64,000 bases of DNA from Streptomyces dioscori. GTDB taxonomy: Bacteria; Actinomycetota; Actinomycetes; Streptomycetales; Streptomycetaceae. The stretch's first letter is position 1. The number at the start of each line of letters is the position of its first letter. Made by a program: the position numbers and the translations under genes. The notes beneath the pieces were generated by a model. That model had not been told where the DNA came from, did not search any database, and worked only from the letters and a program-made list of their open reading frames with translations. Location of the stretch: the NCBI RefSeq assembly GCF_003024195.1, contig NZ_KZ679041.1:372001-436000 (forward strand), read 5' to 3'. Of this stretch, positions 1 to 8,410 are shown in pieces.

Positions 1-474
1 CTCAGCAGCCTCTACGACGATCTGGAGGCGGCCGGTCAGCGTCCCGCGACCCGCGTCCTCGTCAACACCGTCGTCCCCGCGACGGCCGAGGTGGCGGCGG
101 CCCTGTCGGTGGCGGAGGGCAGCGAGGTGCACCGCGTGGAGCGGCTGCGACTGGCCCACGGCGACCCGATGGCGTACCTCTGCAACCACCTGCCGCCCGG
201 CCTGCTCGACCTCGACAGCGCGCAGCTTGAGGCCACCGGTCTGTACCGGCTGATGCGTGTCGCGGGCATCACCCTGCACAGTGCCCGGCAGTCCGTCGGC
301 GCCCGTGCCGCCACCGCGGTGGAGGCCGAGCGCCTCGACGAGTCCGCCGGCGCCCCGCTGCTCACCATGCAGCGCACCACCTTCGACGACACGGGCCGCG
401 CCGTCGAGTTCGGCTCCCACACCTACCGCGCCTCGCGCTACTCCTTCGAGTTCCAGCTCCTCGTACGCCCCTGA
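1..474 (+). CDS. GntR-family regulator, C-terminal (UTRA) part; start outside window
   Basis: The reading frame is open from base 1 and ends at a TGA at 472-474. The visible ~157 residues look like a UTRA ligand-binding domain: an LSSLYDDLEAAG helix, then alternating strands including VHRVERLRLAHGDPMAY and ending in RASRYSFEFQLLV. This is the effector-sensing half of HutC/FarR-type GntR regulators. The N-terminal winged helix would lie upstream of the window. It sits about 95 bp before a sugar ABC operon in the same direction, and an inverted repeat lies between them, so it probably controls that transporter (inference). No promoter for it is visible. Confidence 0.85.
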   Translation, partial: LSSLYDDLEAAGQRPATRVLVNTVVPATAEVAAALSVAEGSEVHRVERLRLAHGDPMAYLCNHLPPGLLDLDSAQLEATGLYRLMRVAGITLHSARQSVGARAATAVEAERLDESAGAPLLTMQRTTFDDTGRAVEFGSHTYRASRYSFEFQLLVRP

Positions 475-515
475 CTCCCCGGCCGACGGCCCCGCTGTCC
501 GGAATCCTTCACTCC

Positions 516-547
516 GTATCCGATACTTGGTTGTTTCATGTATCGGA
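516..547. promoter_or_regulatory. Candidate operator upstream of sugar ABC operon
   Basis: TCCGATAC (519-526) and its exact reverse complement GTATCGGA (540-547) are separated by 13 bp, so their centres are 21 bp apart, about two helical turns. Bases 516-526 (GTATCCGATAC) also form a palindrome around one central base, giving three related half-sites. It lies 22 bp before the lipoprotein start and just after the GntR gene. A dimeric GntR or ROK protein is the likely binder (inference). Confidence 0.5.
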
Positions 548-568
548 CATCAAGAAGGGCACGGCCTC

Positions 569-1573
569 GTGGCACGGTTTCGGACCTGGGTCAGCATCGC
601 GGTGGCGGGGGCGCTGGGCGCATCCCTGGCCGGGTGCAGCAGCACCGGCGGCAAGCGCGCCGAGGACGCCCGTAAAGCGGCGTCGGCCCAGGGTGGTGGC
701 GCGGTGAGCACGCCCCGCTGGACCGTCGCGATGATCACCCACTCGGGTGACGGCGACACCTTCTGGGACATCGTCCAGAACGGTGCCCAGCAGGCCGCCG
801 ACAAGGACAACATCAAGTTCCTGTACTCCCACGACGACGAGGGGCAGCAGCAGGCACAGCTCGTGGACGCCGCCGTGGACAAGGGCGTCGACGGCATCGT
901 CGTCACCCTCGCCAAGCCCGACGCCATGAAGAGCGCGGTCGCCCGCGCCGTGAAGGCCGGCATCCCCGTGATCACGGTGAACTCGGGATCCGAGAAGTCC
1001 AAGGAGTTCGGCGCGCTCACCCACATCGGCCAGGACGAGACGATCGCCGGCGAGGCGGTCGGCGACGAGCTGAACGAGCGTGGCCGGAAAACAGCCCTCT
1101 GCGTCCTGCACGAACAGGGCAATGTCGGCCATGAGCAGCGCTGCGCGGGCGTGAAGAAGACCTTCGACGGCACCGTGCGGAACATCTACGTCGAGGGCAC
1201 CGACATGTCGGCCGTCCAGTCCTCCATCGGCGCCAAGCTCCAGGCCGACCGCTCCGTCGACGCCGTCGTCACCCTCGGCGCGCCCTACGCGGACACCGCG
1301 GTCAAGGCCAAGCAGGACGCGGGCAGCAAGGCCGAGATCGACACCTTCGACCTGAACGCCAAGGTCGCCGCCTCGCTCAAGGACGGCACCCTCGGCTTCG
1401 CCGTCGACCAGCAGCCGTACCTCCAGGGGTACGAGGCCGTCGACCTGCTCTGGCTGTACCGGTACAACGCCGACACGCTCGGCGGCGGACGCCCCGTCCT
1501 CACCGGCCCGCAGATCATCACCAAGGACCAGGCCGCCGAGCTGGAGAGCTACGCGGACCGGGGCACCCGATGA
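569..1573 (+). CDS. Sugar ABC transporter substrate-binding lipoprotein
   Basis: A 334-residue periplasmic-binding protein of the ribose/xylose type (Peripla_BP_4 fold). I chose GTG 569 because it gives a classic lipoprotein signal: basic N-terminus ARFR, hydrophobic stretch, and lipobox LAGC with the modified cysteine at residue 23. AAGAAGG lies about 9 bp upstream. Initiating further upstream would bury the signal peptide. The mature part opens with the strand-turn [27 protein letters not shown] and has the [14 protein letters not shown] and [11 protein letters not shown] segments typical of this fold. It should capture a sugar or polyol outside the membrane. The stop overlaps the permease start (ATGA). 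Confidence 0.9.
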   Translation: MARFRTWVSIAVAGALGASLAGCSSTGGKRAEDARKAASAQGGGAVSTPRWTVAMITHSGDGDTFWDIVQNGAQQAADKDNIKFLYSHDDEGQQQAQLVDAAVDKGVDGIVVTLAKPDAMKSAVARAVKAGIPVITVNSGSEKSKEFGALTHIGQDETIAGEAVGDELNERGRKTALCVLHEQGNVGHEQRCAGVKKTFDGTVRNIYVEGTDMSAVQSSIGAKLQADRSVDAVVTLGAPYADTAVKAKQDAGSKAEIDTFDLNAKVAASLKDGTLGFAVDQQPYLQGYEAVDLLWLYRYNADTLGGGRPVLTGPQIITKDQAAELESYADRGTR

Positions 1574-2643
1574 CCGCGACGCCCCCCACGTCTCCCACGC
1601 CTCCCGCGTCCCCCACGGCCTCCACAGCGGACGACCGGCTGCTGCGGACCTCACCGCTGCGCAGGCTGCTCGGCCGCCCCGAGTTGGGCTCGGTGGTCGG
1701 CGCGCTCGCCGTCTTCCTCTTCTTCGCGCTGATCGCGGACGGTTTCGTACGGGCCGCGGGGCTGGCCACCGTGCTGTACGCGGCCTCCACGATCGGCATC
1801 ATGGCGGTGCCCGTCGCCCTGCTGATGATCGGCGGCGAGTTCGACCTGTCGGCGGGCGTCATGGTGACCTCGTCCGCGCTGATCTCGTCGATGTTCAGCT
1901 ACCAGATGACCGCGAACGTCTGGGTGGGCGTCGGCGTCTCGCTCCTGGTCACCCTCGCGATCGGCTTCTTCAACGGGTTCATGCTGACCCGCACCAAGCT
2001 GCCCAGCTTCATCATCACGCTCGGCACCTTCCTCATGCTGACCGGGATGAACCTCGGCTTCACCAAGCTGATCAGCGGCACCGTCTCGACCAAGACGATC
2101 GCCGACATGGAGGGCTTCGCCTCCGCCAGGGCCCTCTTCGCGTCCGTCCTGACCGTCGGCGGCATCGACTTCAAGGTCACCATCCTGTGGTGGCTGGGCC
2201 TGGTGGCCCTCGCCTCCTGGATCCTGCTGCGCACCCGCGTCGGCAACTGGATCTTCGCGGTCGGTGGCGGGAAGGAAGCGGCCCGCGCGGTGGGCGTGCC
2301 CGTCGCCGCGACCAAGATCGGCCTCTACATGGGGGTGTCGTTCGCCGCGTGGATCGCCGGACAGCACCTGCTCTTCTCCTTCGACGCCGTGCAGTCGGGA
2401 GAGGGCGTCGGCAAGGAGCTGACGTACATCATCGCGGCCGTCATCGGCGGCTGTCTGATCACCGGCGGGTACGGCTCCGCCGTCGGCTCGGCGGTCGGCG
2501 CGCTGATCTTCGGCATGACCGACAAGGGCATCGTGTTCGCCGAGTGGAATCCCGACTGGTTCAAGTTCTTCCTGGGAGCGATGCTGCTCCTCGCGACCCT
2601 GCTGAACGCCTGGGTCCGCAAGCGCGCGGAGGCCACGGCATGA
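1570..2643 (+). CDS. Sugar ABC transporter permease (RbsC/XylH family)
   Basis: A 357-residue integral membrane protein of the BPD_transp_2 family. After a Ser/Thr/Pro-rich N-terminus it has about 8-10 hydrophobic segments. The family signature is visible in [12 protein letters not shown], the [29 protein letters not shown] segment and, near the C-terminus, the glycine-rich [25 protein letters not shown]. The ATG at 1570 overlaps the upstream stop by 4 bp. It forms the transmembrane pore with the following ATPase. Substrate cannot be read from sequence; the ROK kinase downstream favours a hexose or similar. Confidence 0.9.
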   Translation: MTATPPTSPTPPASPTASTADDRLLRTSPLRRLLGRPELGSVVGALAVFLFFALIADGFVRAAGLATVLYAASTIGIMAVPVALLMIGGEFDLSAGVMVTSSALISSMFSYQMTANVWVGVGVSLLVTLAIGFFNGFMLTRTKLPSFIITLGTFLMLTGMNLGFTKLISGTVSTKTIADMEGFASARALFASVLTVGGIDFKVTILWWLGLVALASWILLRTRVGNWIFAVGGGKEAARAVGVPVAATKIGLYMGVSFAAWIAGQHLLFSFDAVQSGEGVGKELTYIIAAVIGGCLITGGYGSAVGSAVGALIFGMTDKGIVFAEWNPDWFKFFLGAMLLLATLLNAWVRKRAEATA

Positions 2644-3452
2644 CGCAGCCCACCACGACGACGTCCGCCGGACGCACGCCCCTGGTCGAGCTCGACGACG
2701 TCAGTAAGTACTACGGCAACATCCGCGCCCTGGAGGGCGTCTCGCTGGAGGTCCACGCGGGGGAGATCACCTGCGTCCTCGGCGACAACGGCGCCGGCAA
2801 GTCGACCCTGATCAAGATCATCGCGGGGCTCCACCAGCACGACGCGGGCACCTTCCGCATCGAGGGCGAGGACGCGCGTCCGGCGTCCCCGCGGGAGGCC
2901 CTGGACCGCGGTATCGCCACGGTCTACCAGGACCTCGCCGTCGTCCCCCTGATGCCGGTCTGGCGGAACTTCTTCCTCGGCTCCGAGCCGCGCAAGGGGT
3001 CCGGCCCCTTCAAGCGCCTGGACGTCGACCTCATGCGCCGCACGACCCACGCGGAACTCCTGCGCATGGGCATCGACCTACGGGACGTCGACCAGCCCAT
3101 CGGCACCCTCTCCGGCGGCGAGCGCCAGTGCGTGGCGATCGCCCGGGCCGTTCACTTCGGGGCGAAGGTCCTCGTCCTCGACGAGCCCACCGCGGCGCTG
3201 GGCGTCAAACAGTCCGGTGTGGTCCTCAAATATGTGGCCGCCGCACGTGACGCGGGCCTGGGTGTCGTCTTGATCACCCACAACCCCCACCACGCGTACC
3301 TCGTCGGCAACCGCTTCGTCCTCCTCAAGCGCGGCACGATGGTCGGCAACCACACCCGGGAAGACATCACCCTCGACGAACTGACCCGCCAAATGGCGGG
3401 CGGCACGGAGCTGGACGACCTGCGCCACGAACTGGAGAACGGAGGGACCTAG
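2640..3452 (+). CDS. Sugar ABC transporter ATP-binding protein (single NBD)
   Basis: A 270-residue protein with one nucleotide-binding domain: Walker [11 protein letters not shown]-loop [10 protein letters not shown], signature LSGGE, Walker [12 protein letters not shown] and an H-loop LITHN. Ribose/xylose systems normally use ~500-residue ATPases with two fused domains, so this short version probably works as a homodimer. The ATG at 2640 overlaps the permease stop (ATGA). A short hairpin with a GAAA loop follows the stop, marking a likely transcript end before the ROK gene. Confidence 0.9.
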   Translation: MTQPTTTTSAGRTPLVELDDVSKYYGNIRALEGVSLEVHAGEITCVLGDNGAGKSTLIKIIAGLHQHDAGTFRIEGEDARPASPREALDRGIATVYQDLAVVPLMPVWRNFFLGSEPRKGSGPFKRLDVDLMRRTTHAELLRMGIDLRDVDQPIGTLSGGERQCVAIARAVHFGAKVLVLDEPTAALGVKQSGVVLKYVAAARDAGLGVVLITHNPHHAYLVGNRFVLLKRGTMVGNHTREDITLDELTRQMAGGTELDDLRHELENGGT

Positions 3453-3453
3453 A

Positions 3454-3471
3454 GCGCCCCGAAAGGGGCGC
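3454..3471 (+). terminator. GC-rich hairpin with GAAA loop
   Basis: GCGCCCC (3454-3460), loop GAAA, GGGGCGC (3465-3471): a perfect 7-bp stem starting 2 bp after the ABC ATPase stop, without a U-tract. It is also the left end of a dispersed repeat that recurs near 21.9, 35.1 and 46.2 kb. Confidence 0.5.
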
Positions 3472-3505
3472 GGGGAACTGCGCCACCAGCCACGACGCTC
3501 CCGCG
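3454..3505. repeat. Dispersed GGGGCGCGGGGAACTGCGC-type repeat, copy 1
   Basis: The core GGGGCGCGGGGAACTGCGC is followed by CACCAGCCACGACGC. Near-identical cores occur at about 21970-22024, 35161-35205 and 46213-46260, always just after a gene end. Several copies begin with a CCCC...GGGG hairpin. Confidence 0.7.
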
Positions 3506-3599
3506 GGCGGCGAAACACCGGCACCACCCCGGGGCGGCCCGAGCGAAGCGAAGGACGCCGCCGTGCAGCCGAGCGGCAGCGTGTAGCAGAATCGGCGCG

Positions 3600-4784
3600 A
3601 TGAGCACCTACCGCGACCTCGCCCTGCCCAGGGCGCTCGGCTCCGCCAGAGCCGCGGGCGCCCCCATCGGCTCCCGCCGTGCCACCGCCCTGCGCACCGT
3701 GGGCACACGCGAGCGCCGTTCCCACCTGACGGCACCGCGCGTCCCCACCGTCGGCATCGACATCGGCGGCACGAAGGTGATGGCGGGCGTCGTGGACGCG
3801 GACGGCAACATCCTGGAGAAGGTCCGCACCGAGACCCCCGACAAGTCCAAGAGCCCCAGGGTCGTCGAGGACACCATCGTCGAACTGGTGCTGGACCTCT
3901 CCGACCGGCACGACGTGCACGCGGTCGGCATCGGCGCGGCCGGCTGGGTCGACGCGGAACGCAACCGGGTCCTGTTCGCGCCCCACCTCTCGTGGCGCAA
4001 CGAACCCCTGCGGGACCGTATCGCGGGCCGCCTCGCCGTTCCCGTCCTGGTCGACAACGACGCCAACACGGCCGCCTGGGCGGAGTGGCGCTTCGGCGCG
4101 GGCCGCGGCGAGGACCACCTCGTCATGATCACCCTCGGCACCGGCATCGGCGGCGCCATCCTGGAGGACGGGCAGGTCAAGCGCGGCAAGTTCGGTGTGG
4201 CGGGCGAGTTCGGCCATATGCAGGTCGTGCCCGGCGGCCACCGCTGCCCGTGCGGCAACCGCGGCTGCTGGGAGCAGTACAGCTCCGGCAACGCCCTGGT
4301 CCGCGAGGCCCGCGAACTCGCCGCCGCCGACTCCCCGGTGGCCTACGGCATCATCGAGCACGTCAAGGGCAACATCGCCGAGATCACCGGCCCGATGATC
4401 ACCGAGCTGGCCCGCGAGGGCGACGCGATGTGCATCGAGCTGCTCCAGGACATCGGCCAGTGGCTGGGCGTCGGCATCGCGAACCTCGCGGCCGCCCTCG
4501 ACCCCTCCTGCTTCGTCATCGGCGGCGGCGTCAGCGCGGCCGACGACCTCCTGATCGGCCCCGCGCGCGACGCCTTCCGCCGCCATCTGACCGGCCGCGG
4601 CTACCGCCCCGAGGCCCGGATCGCCCGCGCCCAGCTCGGCCCCGAGGCCGGCATGGTCGGCGCCGCGGACCTCGCCCGCCTCGTGGCCCGCCGCTTCCGG
4701 CGCGCCAACCGGCGCCGCGTCGAACGGTACGAGCGCTACGAGCGCTACGCCGAGTCGCGCCGCGAGGCGCAGGAGACGCTGTGA
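3600..4784 (+). CDS. ROK-family sugar kinase (glucokinase-like)
   Basis: A 394-residue ROK protein. The phosphate-binding motif VGIDIGGTKVMAGVVD begins near residue 50. The catalytic Asp lies in VLVDNDANTAAWAEW, LGTGIGGAI is present, and the ROK zinc motif is visible as CPCGNRGCWEQ. There is no N-terminal winged helix, so it should be a kinase, not a ROK repressor. The N-terminal ~45 residues and an Arg-rich C-terminus with a YERYERYAE repeat extend beyond the usual ~320-residue glucokinase. No clear ribosome site precedes the ATG; a CAGAAT hexamer 7 bp upstream would allow a leaderless message. It probably phosphorylates the sugar imported by the preceding transporter (inference). Confidence 0.85.
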   Translation: MSTYRDLALPRALGSARAAGAPIGSRRATALRTVGTRERRSHLTAPRVPTVGIDIGGTKVMAGVVDADGNILEKVRTETPDKSKSPRVVEDTIVELVLDLSDRHDVHAVGIGAAGWVDAERNRVLFAPHLSWRNEPLRDRIAGRLAVPVLVDNDANTAAWAEWRFGAGRGEDHLVMITLGTGIGGAILEDGQVKRGKFGVAGEFGHMQVVPGGHRCPCGNRGCWEQYSSGNALVREARELAAADSPVAYGIIEHVKGNIAEITGPMITELAREGDAMCIELLQDIGQWLGVGIANLAAALDPSCFVIGGGVSAADDLLIGPARDAFRRHLTGRGYRPEARIARAQLGPEAGMVGAADLARLVARRFRRANRRRVERYERYERYAESRREAQETL

Positions 4785-5365
4785 TGACGGCCTCGCTGCC
4801 GCGCCAGGCCTCACCCCCGGACGAGCCGCCCCGCCCGCCCGAGGAGCCTGGCCACCGGATCCGCCGCCGCGCCCTGACCCTGCTGATCATCGTGCTGCTC
4901 ATCGGTGTACCGGCCGGCTATCTGGTGATCTCCGCCAACCAGAGCCGTGACAGCGGCAAGGACAAGGAGGCCAAGTACTCGGCGACCGGGCTCACCCCCG
5001 GCTGGCCCTCCCGGGTCCAGCGCCGTCTGTACCAGGTGCCGATCCCGGGCTACTCGGCCGAGGTCGCGTACTACGAGACGAACAACTGGAAGACCAGCCG
5101 TCTCTACGTCCAGTTCCTCACCAGCGACGAGGGCCTGGAGAAGTTCCTCAGGACCATCGGGACCAGCCTCGACGCCCTGGAGAAGGACGACCTCGTCATC
5201 AGCGCCCGCGACCGGCGTGTCGTCGGCTGGGAGTTCACCGGCCCCGGCCCCTGGTCGGGTCTGAACCACGAGCGGAAGAACCCGACGCCCACGCACCACA
5301 TCGTCGTGGACTGGGCGAAGCCCGGCCATCCCATGGTCTACGTGGTCTCCAGAACGACACCCTGA
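4784..5365 (+). CDS. Membrane-anchored protein of unknown function
   Basis: A 193-residue protein. The ATG overlaps the stop of the ROK kinase by one base, so the two are translationally coupled. A Pro-rich cytoplasmic tail and the basic RIRRR are followed by one membrane helix (about residues 30-50, ALTLLIIVLLIGVPAGYLVI). The rest is a predicted extracellular domain of about 140 residues containing SRVQRRLYQVPIPGYSAEVAYYETNNWKTS. I do not recognise a named domain. The coupling suggests a link to the sugar operon, but Streptomyces often couples unrelated small membrane proteins. Confidence 0.75.
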   Translation: MTASLPRQASPPDEPPRPPEEPGHRIRRRALTLLIIVLLIGVPAGYLVISANQSRDSGKDKEAKYSATGLTPGWPSRVQRRLYQVPIPGYSAEVAYYETNNWKTSRLYVQFLTSDEGLEKFLRTIGTSLDALEKDDLVISARDRRVVGWEFTGPGPWSGLNHERKNPTPTHHIVVDWAKPGHPMVYVVSRTTP

Positions 5366-5438
5366 CCGCACCCCGCCCCCCCCCGACCACCCCCGGATCA
5401 CGCCGCGCCCCCCGGCCCCCTCCGGCCGACGGGCCGCG

Positions 5439-5461
5439 TTGTCAGACCCGGCCCGTAGAGT
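5439..5461 (+). promoter_or_regulatory. Candidate DNA-damage (PafBC/RecA-NDp type) promoter of helicase gene
   Basis: TTGTCAGAC, exactly 8 bp, then TAGAGT. The mycobacterial damage-promoter consensus is TTGTCRGTG-N8-TANNNT. Seven of nine upstream bases and the fixed TA...T positions match. It lies 54 bp before the chosen helicase start. The unusually short gap between the two blocks is the hallmark. Confidence 0.6.
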
Positions 5462-5515
5462 CGAAGACGATCGATCCGACCGGGGCGGGAGCAGGCGAGG
5501 GAGGTGGCCGGGAGC

Positions 5516-8410
5516 ATGAGTGCGGGGACGCGTACGAGTACGGGGGCGGGTGAGGGGACGAGTGCGGAGGAGCCGCGCGCCGAGGCCCGCTCCGACGCCC
5601 GGCCGAAGGCCGAGGTGTCCCTCCGGCTGGCCGCCGTGTTCCTGCCCGCCGCACTGCCCCGCGGCGGACGGATGGCCTTCTGGGACCCGGACGGCGGCCT
5701 CCCGCCCCCCACACCGGACACCGAGCTGACGGTCGTCCGACGGCACGGCACGGGGACACGACGGCACGCGGTCCCCGCCCTGACCATGCCGGTCACCGAG
5801 GCCCTGCCGCTGCTCGTACGGGCCAGGCGCGACCCCGCCGCCCACCCCGCCACGGCCTGCTGGGGAGCCGCCGCCCTGCACGCGCTGCGGCTCGTCGCGC
5901 GCGGCCGGCTGCTGCCCGGTCTGACACCCGACGGGTTCGACGCGTGGCGTGCGGGCCCCCTGGACCCGGACGACATCGCCCACCTCAGGGCGATCGCAGC
6001 GGCCCTTCCGTACGAAGGACACGCCGTCCCGCTGCCCGGCCGCGGCCCGCTCAGGCTGCCCGATCCACAAGCGCTGACACGCGCCTTCCTGGACGCGGTC
6101 GCCGACGCCCTGCCCCGCACCCCGGCCGCTCCGTACGCGGCGGGCAGGCCCTTCGCGGCGAGCGGGGCCCAGCGGCTGCCGGGCGCCCAGGACTGGGCGG
6201 CGGAGGTCGCCGCCGGCATGGACGCCGGGGTCCGGATCTCCCTGCGCCTCGACCTGTCCGCGTACGAGCTCTTCGACGACAGCGAGGGCGCGCGGCGGGC
6301 GGGCGCGGCCGTCGTCCAGGTGCACAGCCTCGCCGACCCCACCCACGTCGTCGACGCGGCGGCCCTGTGGGCGGGCACGGCGGACGCCACGTTCGGCCCG
6401 CGCGCCCGGGTCGACGCTGCCCTGGCCGTGCGCCGCGCGGCCCGGGTCTGGCCGCCCCTGGACCGGCTGTCCGCTCAGGACGTGCCGGACGTACTGGCCC
6501 TGTCCGAGGACGAGCTGACGGACCTGCTCGGAGTGGCGGCCACCCGCCTCGGCGCGGCCGGGGTCGCCGTGCACTGGCCGCGCGACCTCGCCCAGGACCT
6601 GAGCGCGGCCGCGGTCGTCCGCCCCGCACCGGGCTCGGCAACGGACGGGACGGGCTTCTTCGAGAGCGAGGAGCTGCTCCAGTTCCGCTGGCAGCTGGCC
6701 CTGGGCGGCGACCCGCTCAGCGAGGCGGAGATGGACGCCCTCGCCGAGGCGCACCGCCCCGTCGTCCGGCTGCGGGACCAGTGGGTGCTCGTCGACCCGG
6801 CCCTGGTCCGTAAGGCCCGCAAGCGCGAACTGGGCCTGCTGGACCCGGTCGACGCCCTCTCCGCGGCGCTCAGCGGCAGTGTGGAGGTCGACGGGGAGAG
6901 CGTCGAGGCGGTGCCCGTCGGCGCGCTCGCCGCGCTGCGCGACCGCCTCACTGCCGGACTGCTCCCCGCCGAACCGCCGCCCGGCCTGAAGGCGACCCTG
7001 CGCGACTACCAGCTGCGCGGGCTGGCCTGGCTCGACCTGATGACCTCGCTCGGTCTCGGCGGCTGTCTCGCCGACGACATGGGACTCGGCAAGACCATCA
7101 CCGTCATCGCCCTCCATCTGAAACGGGCACGTATCGAACCGACCCTCGTGGTCTGCCCCGCCTCGCTGCTCGGCAACTGGCAGCGGGAGATCGAGCGGTT
7201 CGCCCCCGGAGTGCCCGTGCGCCGCTTCCACGGACCGGACCGCTCCCTGGCGGACATGGACGGAGGCTTCGTCCTGACCACCTACGGGACGATGCGCTCG
7301 ACCGCGCCCCGGCTCGCCGAGCAGACCTGGGGCATGGTCGTCGCGGACGAGGCCCAGCACGTCAAGAACCCGTACTCGGCGACGGCCAAGGCCCTGCGGA
7401 CGATCTCCGCCCCGGCCAGGGTCGCCCTGAGCGGTACACCGGTGGAGAACAACCTCTCCGAGCTGTGGGCCCTGCTCGACTGGACGACCCCGGGACTCCT
7501 CGGCCCCCTGAAGTCCTTCCGCGCCCGGCACGCGCGCGCCGTGGAGAACGGCGAGGACGAGGAGGCCGTGGCCCGCCTCGCCCGGCTGATCCGGCCCTTC
7601 CTCCTGCGGCGCAAGAAGTCCGACCCGGGGATCGTCCCCGAACTGCCGCCCAAGACGGAGACGGACCACCCCGTCCCCCTCAGCCGTGAACAGGCCTCCC
7701 TGTACGAGGCCGTGGTCCGCGAGTCGATGCTCGCCATCGAGACCACGCAGGGCATCGCCAGGCGGGGCCTGGTCCTCAAGCTCCTCACCGCGCTCAAGCA
7801 GATCTGCGACCACCCGGGGCTGTATCTGAAGGAGGAGCCGGACGGGCTCCCCAGCGGCTCGGGAGCGGCCCGCCAGGCGGCCCGTTCCGGCAAACTCGCC
7901 CTGCTCGACGAGCTGTTGGACACGCTGCTCGCCGAGGACGGCTCGGCCCTCGTCTTCACGCAGTACGTGGGGATGGCCCGGCTGATCACGAACCACCTCA
8001 CGGCGCGCGCGGTCCCCGTCGAACTGCTCCACGGGGGCACGCCGGTGTTCGAGCGCGAACACATGGTGGACCGGTTCCAGAGCGGCGCCACACCGATCCT
8101 GATCCTGTCGCTGAAGGCGGCCGGCACCGGTCTCAACCTCACGCGCGCGGGCCATGTCATCCACTTCGACCGCTGGTGGAACCCGGCCGTCGAGGAACAG
8201 GCCACCGACCGCGCCTACCGCATCGGCCAGACCCAGCCCGTCCAGGTGCACCGCCTCATCACCGAGGGCACCGTCGAGGACCGCATCGCCGACATGCTCG
8301 CCTCCAAGCGGGCCCTGGCGGACGCGATCCTCGGCTCCGGCGAGGCGTCCCTGACGGAACTGACCGACCGCGACCTGTCCGACCTGGTGTCCCTGCGGAG
8401 GTCCAGGTGA
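5516..8410 (+). CDS. SNF2-family DEAD/DEAH-box helicase
   Basis: A 964-residue SNF2 ATPase. A ~480-residue N-terminal region (SNF2-associated helicase type) precedes the core. Motif I is DDMGLGKTIT, motif II VVADEAQHVKNP (DEAQ variant), motif III ALSGTPVENN. Motifs V-VI are SLKAAGTGLNLTRAGHVIHFDRWWNP and RAYRIGQTQPVQ. Such proteins translocate on duplex DNA and remodel protein-DNA complexes. ATG 5516 was preferred over GTG 5504 because GAGGGAGG lies 11 bp before it, but GTG 5504 remains possible. The gene is coupled by an ATGA overlap to a SWIM zinc-finger gene, and a damage-type promoter lies upstream. Confidence 0.92.
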   Translation: MSAGTRTSTGAGEGTSAEEPRAEARSDARPKAEVSLRLAAVFLPAALPRGGRMAFWDPDGGLPPPTPDTELTVVRRHGTGTRRHAVPALTMPVTEALPLLVRARRDPAAHPATACWGAAALHALRLVARGRLLPGLTPDGFDAWRAGPLDPDDIAHLRAIAAALPYEGHAVPLPGRGPLRLPDPQALTRAFLDAVADALPRTPAAPYAAGRPFAASGAQRLPGAQDWAAEVAAGMDAGVRISLRLDLSAYELFDDSEGARRAGAAVVQVHSLADPTHVVDAAALWAGTADATFGPRARVDAALAVRRAARVWPPLDRLSAQDVPDVLALSEDELTDLLGVAATRLGAAGVAVHWPRDLAQDLSAAAVVRPAPGSATDGTGFFESEELLQFRWQLALGGDPLSEAEMDALAEAHRPVVRLRDQWVLVDPALVRKARKRELGLLDPVDALSAALSGSVEVDGESVEAVPVGALAALRDRLTAGLLPAEPPPGLKATLRDYQLRGLAWLDLMTSLGLGGCLADDMGLGKTITVIALHLKRARIEPTLVVCPASLLGNWQREIERFAPGVPVRRFHGPDRSLADMDGGFVLTTYGTMRSTAPRLAEQTWGMVVADEAQHVKNPYSATAKALRTISAPARVALSGTPVENNLSELWALLDWTTPGLLGPLKSFRARHARAVENGEDEEAVARLARLIRPFLLRRKKSDPGIVPELPPKTETDHPVPLSREQASLYEAVVRESMLAIETTQGIARRGLVLKLLTALKQICDHPGLYLKEEPDGLPSGSGAARQAARSGKLALLDELLDTLLAEDGSALVFTQYVGMARLITNHLTARAVPVELLHGGTPVFEREHMVDRFQSGATPILILSLKAAGTGLNLTRAGHVIHFDRWWNPAVEEQATDRAYRIGQTQPVQVHRLITEGTVEDRIADMLASKRALADAILGSGEASLTELTDRDLSDLVSLRRSR

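Noticed and set aside
257..568. Extending the sugar-binding lipoprotein upstream in its open frame
   Set aside because: This would overlap the GntR gene, bury the lipoprotein signal and cover the inverted repeat; GTG 569 gives a proper lipobox distance.
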